A DNA stretch of 64,000 bases from Phoebastria nigripes (taxonomy: Eukaryota > Chordata > Aves > Procellariiformes > Diomedeidae), in contig JAYKAV010000478.1 of the NCBI GenBank assembly GCA_035582835.1, positions 1,161,311-1,225,310 of the forward strand, in the 5' to 3' direction. Position 1 is the stretch's first letter; every line of letters begins with the position of its first letter. A model generated the notes under the pieces. It saw nothing but the letters and a program-made list of their open reading frames with translations, had not been told where the DNA came from and ran no database searches. This document shows, piece after piece, positions 12,900-23,069 of this stretch. The position numbers and the translations under genes are program-made.

Positions 12900-15480
12900 T
12901 TAAAGAAGTATTTTTTAATGAAATGTGCACAAAATTATACAATATAAAACTTTAATTCAAGTTATGAAAATGTGTATTTGAATCCAAAACACTTCATTTG
13001 AAAATAGAAGATTGCTAACTCGATCACAACATATTTCCTCACAAATTGCACCCTTTTCCCTTACCCCTCCTCCCAATAAAAAGTTTTTGTTCCCTTTGCT
13101 CCATTTTGTTCCATCTGATTTTGTTATCACATAATCAACTTTTTAATCTCTAATAAAAACAGTTTTTAATTGGCCCTGAGGTACTGCACAGATTGATGCA
13201 GTCTAGGTCATTCCTTTCACATGCTGTAAAACATGCACTGTGTACAAATCCTTAAAGAAACAAGAGTTTTTTATCTTCTGAGGCAGAATATTTCTTGTAG
13301 CTGATGGCTACAACTAACAAGTTACTCCTACAGATTCTTAAAATATCCTGGTTATATGCAGTAGGCAGTATACTTCTTTTCATATTCCAGATAAATGTAT
13401 CCTCTGTGAACCAGAAGACTTACAAGTGGATATGAAAAACATGTTGCTGGACAGATTGAACTTGGAACTGTTGCAGAGCTGTTTCACCACAAACATAACT
13501 CATCTCGCTAACTTCACTTCTGCTCCACTATGCTCACAAAGATTGCTTAGAGGCATGAAGGAAAAAAGTCTGAAGCAATCATTTTCTTTGAATACTGTAG
13601 AATGAAGACCATATCTATGAAACAAAAACCTTTTGAGCTAGTCATTTAGCTGAAGTGCAGCACTGTATCTCCTACTGGAAGTCTGGAATTGACAATCGAT
13701 GCTGACAAGTACTGCAGCAAGTACTTAGAGAACTGTACCTGCCCAAAAGGCAGACAAGTGGGAACTTCTGTATTACCCATTGCTCCTTTGCTTGTATACA
13801 ATTGCTGATATTTAATATATGACAATTAGAAAAATACTTGTGAGAATCATTTAAGGAAAAACCTTAATGAAAAGGTAAATTCACATTACAGCAGTTTCCA
13901 TTAACTACAATCAAGTACTCAAATATCATCATCTAAACTAGAGGCACCAACTGCAACAAAAACTTGAAAATTGTCAATGCGACAACATTTATGCAGAGTA
14001 GTGGTATATTATATGCTGATACCCAGCCTTCACAGCAATGGCACCATGTAAAAAGGAGCTAGAAGTCACACAGGTACAGTAGCAAAAAAGAAGCCTCTCA
14101 AGTATCTATTTATGTAGTTAGAAGGATGTTTGCAGTAACAAACAATCCTACTCATCCAAGCAACAATGATTTCAGAGACCTTTTCCTCCTCGCATAGAGG
14201 ATAGTACCCAGAGGCCTCTACAGTCCTGCGTGTCTTGAAGCTTGTGCAATTTTTCCAGTCTTAGGTTAGGTGTGAAGGCCATTTTTTGAACCCTGTTCCA
14301 AATTAAAGCTGAAAACTGAATCTGGTCTCATTCATAAATCCTCTTTCCTCTGTGAGTTGCTTACAACCACTTTCAAAAAATGTAAAGGAACAGGAATTAA
14401 CTAAAAAAATGGCAGAGGACTTGGAAGAGCTATCGGATCTGGAGTGACCTTTGAAGAGAACAAAGTGTGGTGAAAGACAGCTGATCTTCACTGGATATCA
14501 CTAGAGTAAAGTCAGTACTGTGTATTTGCTCTCAGTAGGCTCTCACACCCCTTCACTAAAAAGAAACCAATAGGGTTTTGTTACAGTACACATTTCTGTT
14601 ACAAAAGCACAGATAACTGCACCTTACTTATGAGGTGAGATGCAACTTCCAGCAGACATGACCGGATTCTGTGATACAGGTTATGAAAGGATTCCTAGTA
14701 AAGAATGTTAAAACATTCATGGCAGCAAAAAGAGGCTGCTGTAAACATCTGTGAGACACACAATTTCTCTGACAGTCTCAGGAGAACATTTCCTTCAGGA
14801 TGATGAAGGCACTTGATACAGATATTTGATTTCAACTAGTTCATTTTCAACACAGGCACATTTTCTGCCAAAAAAAAAGCCACCACAATAGTTACTAGCC
14901 CTCTTCCACTGCAGTCTTAGGGCCTGAAGTTACAGTCATCTTAGAATCCTTTTACGGAGAGCAAATGTATTCCACAAATTCTGGAAGATACTATCTTATG
15001 GTATTCAAAAAGAAAACACAGTACACAGCTAAGAGGACTACTCCTTTCCCTTTCACACTACAGTTATCATAGGCCACAAAAAAAAAAAATCCAACCTCCC
15101 TGTGAAATTTTAAATTACAGTTGCCTCAGAAGTGTCCCATGGATGTACTTTCAGAGAAGATACATCTGAAAAGTACCTNCAGTAAAGCAAATCTTGTTTT
15201 CAGGTGGCTGGTAGAACAGATGTGTGAGAATTTCTAGAAAATGGAGTTCAGGTCTTCTAAAAGTTAAAATCTCTTAAAGGAAGCATCGAACTACAAAGCA
15301 TTACCTGAAAAGAATTTGTGTTTATGTTAATCTTCATCTGACCGCAAATCAGCCTATTAAGGCACATAAATTAATGGCAGAATAAGTAACAGAACCAATG
15401 ACACTGATTTTGATTGAGGAAAGGCACTTTTACTTTTTTCATTTGTATCTGTGGGACATGGAAGTGTTTTTATACTGATT
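12900..15480 (-). other. FADD: probable FADD 3' UTR and flank (end undetermined)
   Basis: Non-coding sequence after the FADD stop. I see no clear AATAAA on the minus strand in the first kilobases. ATTAAA variants (TTTAAT on the plus strand) occur near 13,810, 13,165 and 12,951. A 3' UTR of 1.5-2.5 kb is therefore possible but unproven. Confidence 0.3.
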
Positions 15481-15767
15481 TCACCTGGTACCAGTGTTCA
15501 GTGTCGAGAGCTTCTGTTCAACTCTGTCTGCCACCAAATTCATATTACAGCCCCGAAGAGCTTTTATTAAGTCATCCACCTTTGCATCTTTTCCCTTCCA
15601 TTTCTGCCACTCTCGAAGTGACTGAACCACCTGCTCCTGCAAATTAAATGGATTGGCTGCCACTATTCTGTCCATTTTCACTTCACAAATGTCAAGTTTT
15701 CGCATCAGCATTTTCCATTCTCTGCCAACATTTTCACATATGACTTCAATAGCTGCCTTCAGCAGAC
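15481..15767 (-). CDS. FADD: FADD exon 2 coding part (death domain)
   Basis: 287 bp encoding the end of codon 101 and residues 102-195, then TGA. Motifs typical of the FADD death domain are visible: [12 protein letters not shown], the helix pair around [32 protein letters not shown] and [13 protein letters not shown]. The acceptor is TATTTCAG. The C-terminus is STLNTGTR. Confidence 0.97.
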
Positions 15768-16557
15768 CTGAAATAGCAGAAATATATCAAGTGAGTGATG
15801 GATTTACTAAGAAATATGAGACAGTTTTTTGTTTTTGTTTTTGTTTTGTTTGTTTGTTTTTGTTTTGTTTTTTTTTTTTTTAGCAAAATGCTACCACTTG
15901 CTGCATCACACATACTGAAGGTCATACCGTGTCTGAAAAGCTGCTGGATATACTCGGAATCCCAAGTACATAGCAGGATTTCCAAGTGACCAGTTGATAA
16001 AAAAAAAAGGAAAGACATTTCCGCTCCGGAAAACTGTTTGCAGCATATGCTGCCCTCATGGTACGCTTCCAGGGTACAACACAGTTGCGTGCAGCAGTTA
16101 GTAGCGGAAACACCCTTAGCAGCGGGCTCAGCTACAGCAGGCAACTGAAGGCAGCCGTGCTCTGTGTTTGCTCTAAGCATAGCCACTGCTAGAGGATGCG
16201 TACAGATTTACTGGAGTTGCTTGGGGGGGGGGGTGTTAAAAAAATAATCCACCTACGTTTTTCATGCATATCTGGTTGATCATCAGGAGCATTAACTTCC
16301 CCTTCCTCTCGGAACTGCTTTAGCTGTAAGACCAAATCTTCTCTTTTAATGTTCTTAAGCAAGCTTTCAAGAAACGATACATTGCCGCTTGCGATCCGGT
16401 GCTGCTCGAGAAGGATGCTGAAGAGGTCTCCGCCACTTCGGACAGACTCAAGCTTCCTTTTCCCAATTTGCCCCCGGCAGAGAAACTTCAGGGAAGAAAG
16501 CTCACTGTCCGACAAGCTCGAGGAGAAAGAGTGCAGCAGAGTCAAAAGCGGATCCAT
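15481..16557 (-). CDS. FADD: FADD, Fas-associated death domain adaptor, complete two-exon CDS
   Basis: Cytosolic adaptor linking death receptors (Fas/CD95, and TNFR1 through TRADD) to caspase-8 in the death-inducing signalling complex. CDS joins 16257-16557 (start ATG at 16,557) and 15481-15767 (stop TGA at 15,481-15,483); the 489-bp intron has donor GTAGGT and acceptor ATTTCAG, and the split codon gives K-R-L. The protein is 195 residues. The death effector domain is about 1-82: [11 protein letters not shown] start, Phe25 in the hydrophobic patch used for DED contacts, GKRKLE at 32-37 and the RxDL charge motif (RED L) at 72-75. A polar linker follows, then the death domain about 97-182 ([16 protein letters not shown], and [14 protein letters not shown] at the end). 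Human FADD has 208 residues and the same two-exon layout. The C-terminus stops soon after the death domain, without the mammalian Ser194 tail. Neighbour: ANO1 upstream in the same orientation, as in human. Confidence 0.97.
15768..16256 (-). other. FADD: FADD intron (489 bp)
   Basis: Single short intron. It contains a T/GT-rich low-complexity tract (15,823-15,881 on the plus strand) and an 11-base G run (16,223-16,233) about 23 bases inside the donor. Both are slippage-prone. No coding or RNA gene is evident. Confidence 0.9.
15823..15881. repeat. (TTTTG)n-like low-complexity tract in FADD intron
   Basis: T-rich tract with regularly spaced G (GTTTTT, GTTTT, GTTT units), ending in a run of T. 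On the transcribed strand it is A/C-rich and lies about 55 bases upstream of the FADD acceptor, so it is not a polypyrimidine tract for that splice site. Confidence 0.8.
16257..16557 (-). CDS. FADD: FADD exon 1 coding part (death effector domain)
   Basis: 301 bp encoding residues 1-100 plus the first base of codon 101. The start codon context on the minus strand is GGCACCATGGATC, a near-ideal Kozak site (A at -3, G at +4). The minus-strand frame continues open past the exon end into the intron; the splice call rests on the donor C|GTAGGT, the only nearby GT that joins exon 2 in phase. Confidence 0.95.
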
Positions 16558-16815
16558 GGTGCCGAGGCCTACACCGCAACCACCACTAGGCCCGGGGCGA
16601 GACACAGGCCGCGCGGAAAGGCTGGNGGAGTCCCGTCCCCGCCCTCCGGGGGCGGACTGCGTTCCTGTTTTCACAGAGCGACTTCCCGGGAGGCCAGAGA
16701 GCGCGGAGAGGCCTGGCCCGGCCCAGCCCGGCCTGTCCCTACCCCGTCACCGGCACCGCCGCGATGGCCGAGCGCTGGCCCCGACCCTCCGCCCGCGCGC
16801 CGGCAGCGGCCTTGC

Positions 16816-16831
16816 CCGGAAGTCACGTGAC
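16816..16831. promoter_or_regulatory. overlapping ETS site (CCGGAAGT) and palindromic E-box GTCACGTGAC
   Basis: CCGGAAGT at 16,816-16,823 is the consensus ETS/GABPA site on the plus strand. It overlaps by two bases the perfect 10-bp palindrome GTCACGTGAC at 16,822-16,831, the full USF/MITF/TFEB-type (CLEAR-like) E-box. They lie about 260 bp upstream of the FADD ATG. Binding is inferred from sequence only. Confidence 0.6.
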
Positions 16832-16863
16832 GGTGACGGCGGCGGGTCCCCCCCGCCTGCCAT

Positions 16864-16874
16864 AAGATGGCGGC
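16864..16874 (+). promoter_or_regulatory. YY1-type motif AAGATGGCGGC
   Basis: Exact match to the long YY1 consensus that typically sits just downstream of transcription starts and often contains the start codon of the adjacent gene. Here it points to the plus strand, away from FADD. Its ATG opens a frame of 18 codons (ending at 16,923), so any transcript would be short-ORF or non-coding unless spliced. Confidence 0.5.
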
Positions 16875-17110
16875 TCTGCAGGCAGCCCTGTTAGAGCCGG
16901 CCCCCGCCCTCGCCGCTGTTTAGCCTGGTTTTTAGGAACTGCAGAGTGCTCAAAAGCCCTCGGAGGCGAACGGGCTTGTTTTGTGATGTCGAGTGCAAAA
17001 CGTGCGTTGGAGCCGAGCGCGGCACNGCCGGTCTCCTGCTGCAGGAGGAGCAGGGCTGGGTCCCGGCGCTTCAGCCCTGGCCGAGCCCGAAGTTGGGGGA
17101 ACTGAAGGTT

Positions 17111-20100
17111 CCTCGTTTGATACAGAGTTACTGGCCTGCTTGTGAGGCACCTAAACCTACAAGGGTTACTTTTTGGGTTTTTTTGGGGGAAAGGGGAAAA
17201 AGAAGTACAAGGATGAAAGGACTCGCTCGACAAAAAGCAAGAGAGGCCTCATCAGAGCCCTGCTGCCAGAGACACTGCTGTTCACTCCGTGTCCCTCCCT
17301 GGCAGCTGCCCGGGAAAGCAGCTTCTGCCCTCCCTGCGTGGCCTCAGCCGCCCCCAGAGACCCCCCGCCTTTCCCTGGAAACACAGGGCTTGCAGCCTGG
17401 GCTTTGTTCCTCACAAAGATTAACTGTGACATGAAATAACTCCTGACCTTTAAAAGGAAAGAAACAGGGCAAATGTTAACTTTTATTTTAAAGGAAATTT
17501 TTATACAAGGTGAAAGGTTGTGAACTTCTCTTAAGTGGGAAAGTTCAAGTTCATCCCATCGTTTGGTAGGTCCCCAAAGTTCAGAAGAACTGTCATGGTT
17601 TTTCTTCACAGCACATGTAGGAAGTTCAGAGATTTCCTTGTTCCTTTTGTGAACACTGGCATGTTGATTCCCCGAGCTACCCCATTACTAAATTGTTTCC
17701 AGTACAGCCTTTAATTTATTATTGTTGCAACACACAAATAGACCTATGGTCCTTGTCATAAAAAGATTGATGCCTCAGATACACGAGCTTAAGCGTTACC
17801 ATTTTCCGCATCTCCTTCTCCAGTCTCACATTCCAACATGAGCAACAACTCCTACTCCCAAAACATTTCTAAAACTCTCACAGGCATAAGCCCTCCTTAG
17901 ATCAAACCGCTAGATTTTCAGCATCCTGTTTCAGTCTGTTACACAGAGCTAGTCTTACACATGATCAAGAAAGCCGATATATGGAACTGGCTACACACAT
18001 GAAGCCCGTCTGTGCATCCACAGCAGTGGGCACAATGATATAAGAAAATAATGTATTTCATACTGAATATAAGATTTGTTTCCCATATATAATCCTCCCA
18101 GATTATATGAACATTGGGCAACCTCATCTCCTCCAAGTAAGCGTTCCTTTAAAATAATTTTTAGAGGGAATTAACCTGTTGCAGGGTTTCGTGGTAAAGT
18201 AAATAGCGAGAGGAATTGGCACTAAGCATTTGAGCTGGGATGAGATGTGCCTGAGTTGAGAGGTGTATTTTCTTTCTGCAGCCCTGAATATGCTTTAAAC
18301 TGAAGGAAAGAATATTAATAAAAAGGGTAGCGTGATACCAAGGAGAAATATATTTGCAGCATGTGGATTAATTTAGAAAGCAGATGTAAGCCCTAGTAAC
18401 AATATAAGAAGTATAAAATCCAGTTAAATAAAATCTCATTTTAATTTTGCCAAGGAAGATGACTCTACAAAACAAGAGGAACCAAATNACATGGTGCATA
18501 GCTTGTGTCTGATGATGGCAGCCAGCCAAATTCAGAGACAAGGGTACGTGAAGAAAGTCTAAATCAGCATAATTTGTACTTTTATTCTCTATCCCTTGAC
18601 ATGCAATTGAAAGCGACATCAACTGAGATTTTAATAGGTTCATAGGAACTTAGCGGCCAGATTCAGCACTGATGTACAAGGAGGCGTGAAAGCGATTCCG
18701 TACATNAGTGTAATTCTAAGGGAGTCTAAATTAGTAGCAAACATGGAACTAAAAGATACAAATCATCATTTAACTGAGATATAAATCATTGCTTAAATGC
18801 TTTTAAACTTAATCCTAATGCCTGGCATAGTGATTTAGTAGTCCCTTTTATTATGTCTGAATCTGACCCGTTAACTCTACTTTGACACATTCACAGATGA
18901 AAATACCCAAGCAACTTGCTTTCCTCCAGTTATTTCCTCTGAAAGCAGTTCACGGGGCTTTAGCAAAGAAAGTATTTGCCAAGGTCAACAGATCATAACC
19001 GCCCCACATCAGAATAAAACTTAATAGAAATGATTTATTAGGCCAGCTCATATTTCAGTGGAAGTTTCCCAGAAATTTAAGTGCTATGAATGACCCAGTT
19101 CCTAACCAAATAATTTAGAGGTTTCTTGAGGCAAGACGATTCCTGGCAAAATACTGCAGAGGGAGCTCGAAGCCTGGGAGTGTATCAAACTGAGCCTTTT
19201 GACTTCATGGTCTTTGCTGGAGGAGCAGGGCAAAGAGAGCAAAAAAAGTTTCATTTCTGCCGAGCCTTCAGTGAGGTGTCGGTCACCAGGACATTCAGGC
19301 AACAAACACCCATTTAGAGACCGTGGACACAAAACGACAAAGCGCGTGGCTGCCCTTCGCGGGGCCTGTGCTCCGTCACGTTGCGTGAATAAACGTGGGG
19401 TGGCTGAAAGGTTGCTTGGGAGGGTTCATGACTGATTAAACATCTGCTTTAAAAAGCGGTATATTAATCCACATGCCCTGAATATTAAATGTTTTGGTAA
19501 AATGTATGCGGCTGTACTGAACCACAGGTGACTGAGATGAGTTTGCATGGAAACTTCGGAAGATGTTTTGTGTTTTCCAGCCAAGGCAACCTACGTTTCT
19601 GGCTGGCCCTTCTTCTTTGCTCCAGCATCATACTCTGATCTGCTATGGGGCTGTGGAAACGTCTGACAGTTTCTGCAGGAGCTGCAATCCCTCTGATGTA
19701 ATCTGATTTGCTATTAGTGCTCATTAACAAGTATATGAGTTGCTGAGTCCACCTTTGATGACTGTTTTCTCTATTACTGTCAAGCAACTTACTCTTGATG
19801 TGACAAATAGCTTTCTGTAAATATTAATAGCTTGCCTTCTCTTTTCAGCCAGCCCCTCTTCTCTAACAAGGGATGTGCTTGCAGCATGCTGTTGACACAC
19901 CGGAACTAGTTTTAATCTAGCTATTTCAGACGCTGGTTGTAACATAGCTACTTCAGCACAGTACGTGGCATGCTCAAATCAGAGATAGTAATGCAGATAT
20001 TCAAAGAAATCTCTCTCCTTTTTGACGCCCACAGCGAGGGCTGCACACACCAGTATAGTTTCCAGTGCTAATACATGTATTTTTCTTCTTTGCTTTTGTT

Positions 20101-22873
20101 CTGAGCTACATACCTGCTGCTTTGTACGTACTTTGCTTACCTTTGATATGTTTAAAGCTTAAATCGCTGCTGTTAGTTCAGTCCTGTTGTATGAGGGTAA
20201 AGCTCTGCTCCCGGGCTTGTAAGGTGCAAAGGATGTGCTTCTGTAGGAACTCCTGTCTGGTTTTACAGAGCAGAGAGAGGTGAAAGACTCAACAGATCAG
20301 GACTATATCTTGACAGACTTGATGGTGTAGTTGCTTTAAATAATATGCAGGATGAAGAGATAGTCAATAGGTGTCTTCAGAGGCAGAAACTGGAATCAAG
20401 TCAAGGAGAGCTTGCTGGTCTACTGCTGTTTCTTTACAAGCTGCTTAATGGTACTTACTAGATTGGCTGGGCTGATTGTCAACGGGGAGGTAGAGTTGTT
20501 TCTTTTTTTAGCAAGTGGAAGCAAAAAGGGGAATATCCATACAGTGGAGGTGGCATCAAAATTCAAAGCATTCCATCGTGATATGAGAAATCTGTAGGCT
20601 GATGCACACCCTCCAGGTGGACTGCATGGTGCTTTCAAAAGCCCTGCAGCCGGAGGGGGGGGTACTCTTGCCTTTTTGACCGAGGAATGAGAAACATGAT
20701 GGGATGAAGTTTCTAGTTGCCTGAGTCCATAGAAACTGGAGTATTTAGGCACTACAGCATTTTTAAATGAAGCAGCTTTGATAACTTTTCTAACTTATCA
20801 GACAATTCAATAGCAAATAACCCAGGGTGAATTTAAAATTCTCATCCCTGACAGTTCTGAGACACAGGTTGGACAAACTTCTTGGCATAGACTAGATATA
20901 TTTAATCCTATCTCAGTGTTGAAAAGTTGTTTCTCTTTTGAGGTCCAGTCAATTGTACGCTTCTTTTATTATAACTTCCATTCTCTCTCAAGGGAATTAG
21001 GAGCATCTCAGTTTTTCTTTGTTGTCTTCAAGATAAGAGCAGTATTAAAAAAAATGCAAACCCCTCCCCACTAGCTGAATTGGGCAATAACAGGTTTTTT
21101 GTTTGTTTGCTTGCTTGCTTTTTTACTCCCACGGTAAATAAACTGATTTCCATACAATTTCTTAATATACTTATTCAATGCCTCTCATCCATTGTTTGCA
21201 AAATCCTAAAATGCATGTTTTCAGCAAAGAAAAGACAATTTCTGCATTTTCTTTTGTGAATGAATAGATTCGTCCATGTTTCTGTTGTCCGGTATTACCT
21301 CTCTGTTGCTATAACGTCTAGCGTAAAAAGTGCTCTAGTAAAGAAACTATTTGTGAAGAGACTTAGGATCCTAGGAGAAAACTGTCTGTGACAAAAGGGC
21401 CTATAAGAAATGTCAAATTATTGTGGGTTGAAAGAGAGAAAATTAGAAGCAGAGTGTGGGAAAAGCAAATAAGTCTTGAAAAGAAAGTGAACTCCGGCAC
21501 GAATAGGTTGTATACAGATAAAAGATCTGGCCACGTAACAACAACACGAAGCAATAAGTTGTTCACAGATGCTTGAACTTAATATTGAAACAGAAGAAGT
21601 GTTGATATAATTCTGTTGATACAGTTCTGTTGTGTTATTGTTGGCAGAAGAAGTTAGTTTAACTTTAGGGGAAGGGTAAATTGTAGACTTTTGTTTATTT
21701 TCTCCAGCTAAAACCCTCTGACTTGACTTTTTACCTATTTTTGTAGTGAATTTTCATCATACCATGTAAGTATGAAATCATTCAGACAAACATTTCACAT
21801 GTCAATAAAGCTATGTGTATATATTAGACCAGCGCATTTCTTTCCTCTAAACCATATCTATTACTTAAGCTCTGCGACATTGATTTTGCACTTGGAAAAA
21901 CAGAACAACAGAGAAAACAGAAAACGAGGGTTGTCTGCACAGGAATGTCATTGCAAAATAAGCCAGGGAGGAAATAAAAACCCTCCCCAAATAGTAGTGA
22001 ATGATCATTAGATCTCCTTTTGGGCCCTTTCTATTTCTATTCTTTCAGTCCCTGTTGGAACTAGACTAAGCTGACCTGTAGAGCATTGGAAGTGTCCGCT
22101 CTCTGAGGGTTCCCTTAGAATCGCCATGTGAGGCAGCTATTCTGAGCAATTTCCTCCTGAAGATAAACCTACGGCAGAATATGATACAGAGATGCCAAAT
22201 CTCATGTTAACTTACACCGAGGCACGTCCACACGCCTGTGTTCCACAGTGTCGCACAGAGATACCGGNGTGGGTCTGAAGGCGAAGTATCTCCCTTAGGG
22301 TGGTGAAGAGCCACTGTACTTAAGTCATTTGTGCATCCAACACTCGCTCCGAGCCATTGACTCTCAAACCCATACTGGGGACCGTGCCCCATTGCGCAGT
22401 GGTGGGCTCTGTGACTGAGAATGAAGCCAATGAAGTTAAGGTACGAACTGGAAGTTGCTATTCAGGGAAATAATCCAGCGGTTCCGATTGCCAGGCTTGA
22501 AAGCTAATACTAATTAATTTCTGAAGAGTATATAAATTTCTTCTTTATTCTCCTGAGCTGCTGTATTGCCAGTTCCCAAGCCCAATAAAAACACAAAAAG
22601 GTAAATACTTACCACATTAAGATTTATTTTCTTGGTTAGAAAATAAATGGAGGTGTTTTTCTTCGGTTTCCTTCATTGCATTGGAAAATACAATATTCTA
22701 AGCAGCTATAAAAAAGGTTAGGATAACTTAAAATTAATTATTTTGCAGAAAATGGATCAATTTTGCACTAGTTTGCACCACTTGAAAGTATTTCTTACAA
22801 GCATGCAAATAGTCCTATACCCCAGGACTTCATCCTCCCACCTAAGGAAAGGGATTTTTCCCCCTTTCCTTAC
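17111..22873. other. FADD-ANO1 intergenic DNA, proximal half
   Basis: No gene is supported. It begins with a transition out of the CpG block (17,110-17,420 still GC-rich) and becomes AT-rich. A TTTG/CTTG low-complexity tract lies at 21,095-21,125. Open frames are short and lack motifs. Confidence 0.6.
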
Positions 22874-23069
22874 CGAGTACAGCAGCTCTCAATTGCCTGC
22901 TGCACAGCATTGCAGTTGAAGAAGTAGTAGCAGGGATTTTTTTTTTTGTCTGTGAATATTCCAGCTCTAATGTCTTCTGCATTAACAGGCTCTGCTTTGG
23001 ACCCGGTCATTGTCATGAAAGTGGTGTGAAAAACGTAACCTTTTTCCCAGCCATGTCTCTGCATCCAGC
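22874..23069 (-). other. orphan exon-like open frame of unknown identity
   Basis: A 196-bp stretch bounded by a possible acceptor (CATTCTGCAG) and a good donor (CG|GTAAGG), open in one frame: starts (G)WMQRHGWEKGYVFH, continues TTFMTMTGSKAEPVNAEDI, and ends CNAVQQAIESCCT(R). I do not recognise the protein. No partner exon is evident on either side, and an A8-11 homopolymer interrupts the middle. ORFs of this length occur by chance in this window, so it could be noise, a decayed exon, or an unannotated one. Confidence 0.15.

Larger units (their letters stand above)
16560..17110. promoter_or_regulatory. CpG-rich promoter region of FADD
   Basis: Abrupt CG-rich block in otherwise AT-rich DNA, directly upstream of the FADD start codon (which is on the minus strand), with dense CpG from about 16,590 to 17,100. 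It contains GC boxes and the ETS, CACGTG and YY1-type motifs listed separately, and no TATA box near the ATG. Such blocks usually give dispersed and sometimes bidirectional initiation. The long plus-strand and minus-strand open frames in this interval reflect base composition and antisense of exon 1. Confidence 0.75.

Noticed and set aside
16349..16894. Plus-strand open frames of 181 and 143 codons over the FADD promoter and exon 1
   Set aside because: They are antisense to FADD exon 1 and run through the CpG block, where stop codons are rare. No recognisable motif.
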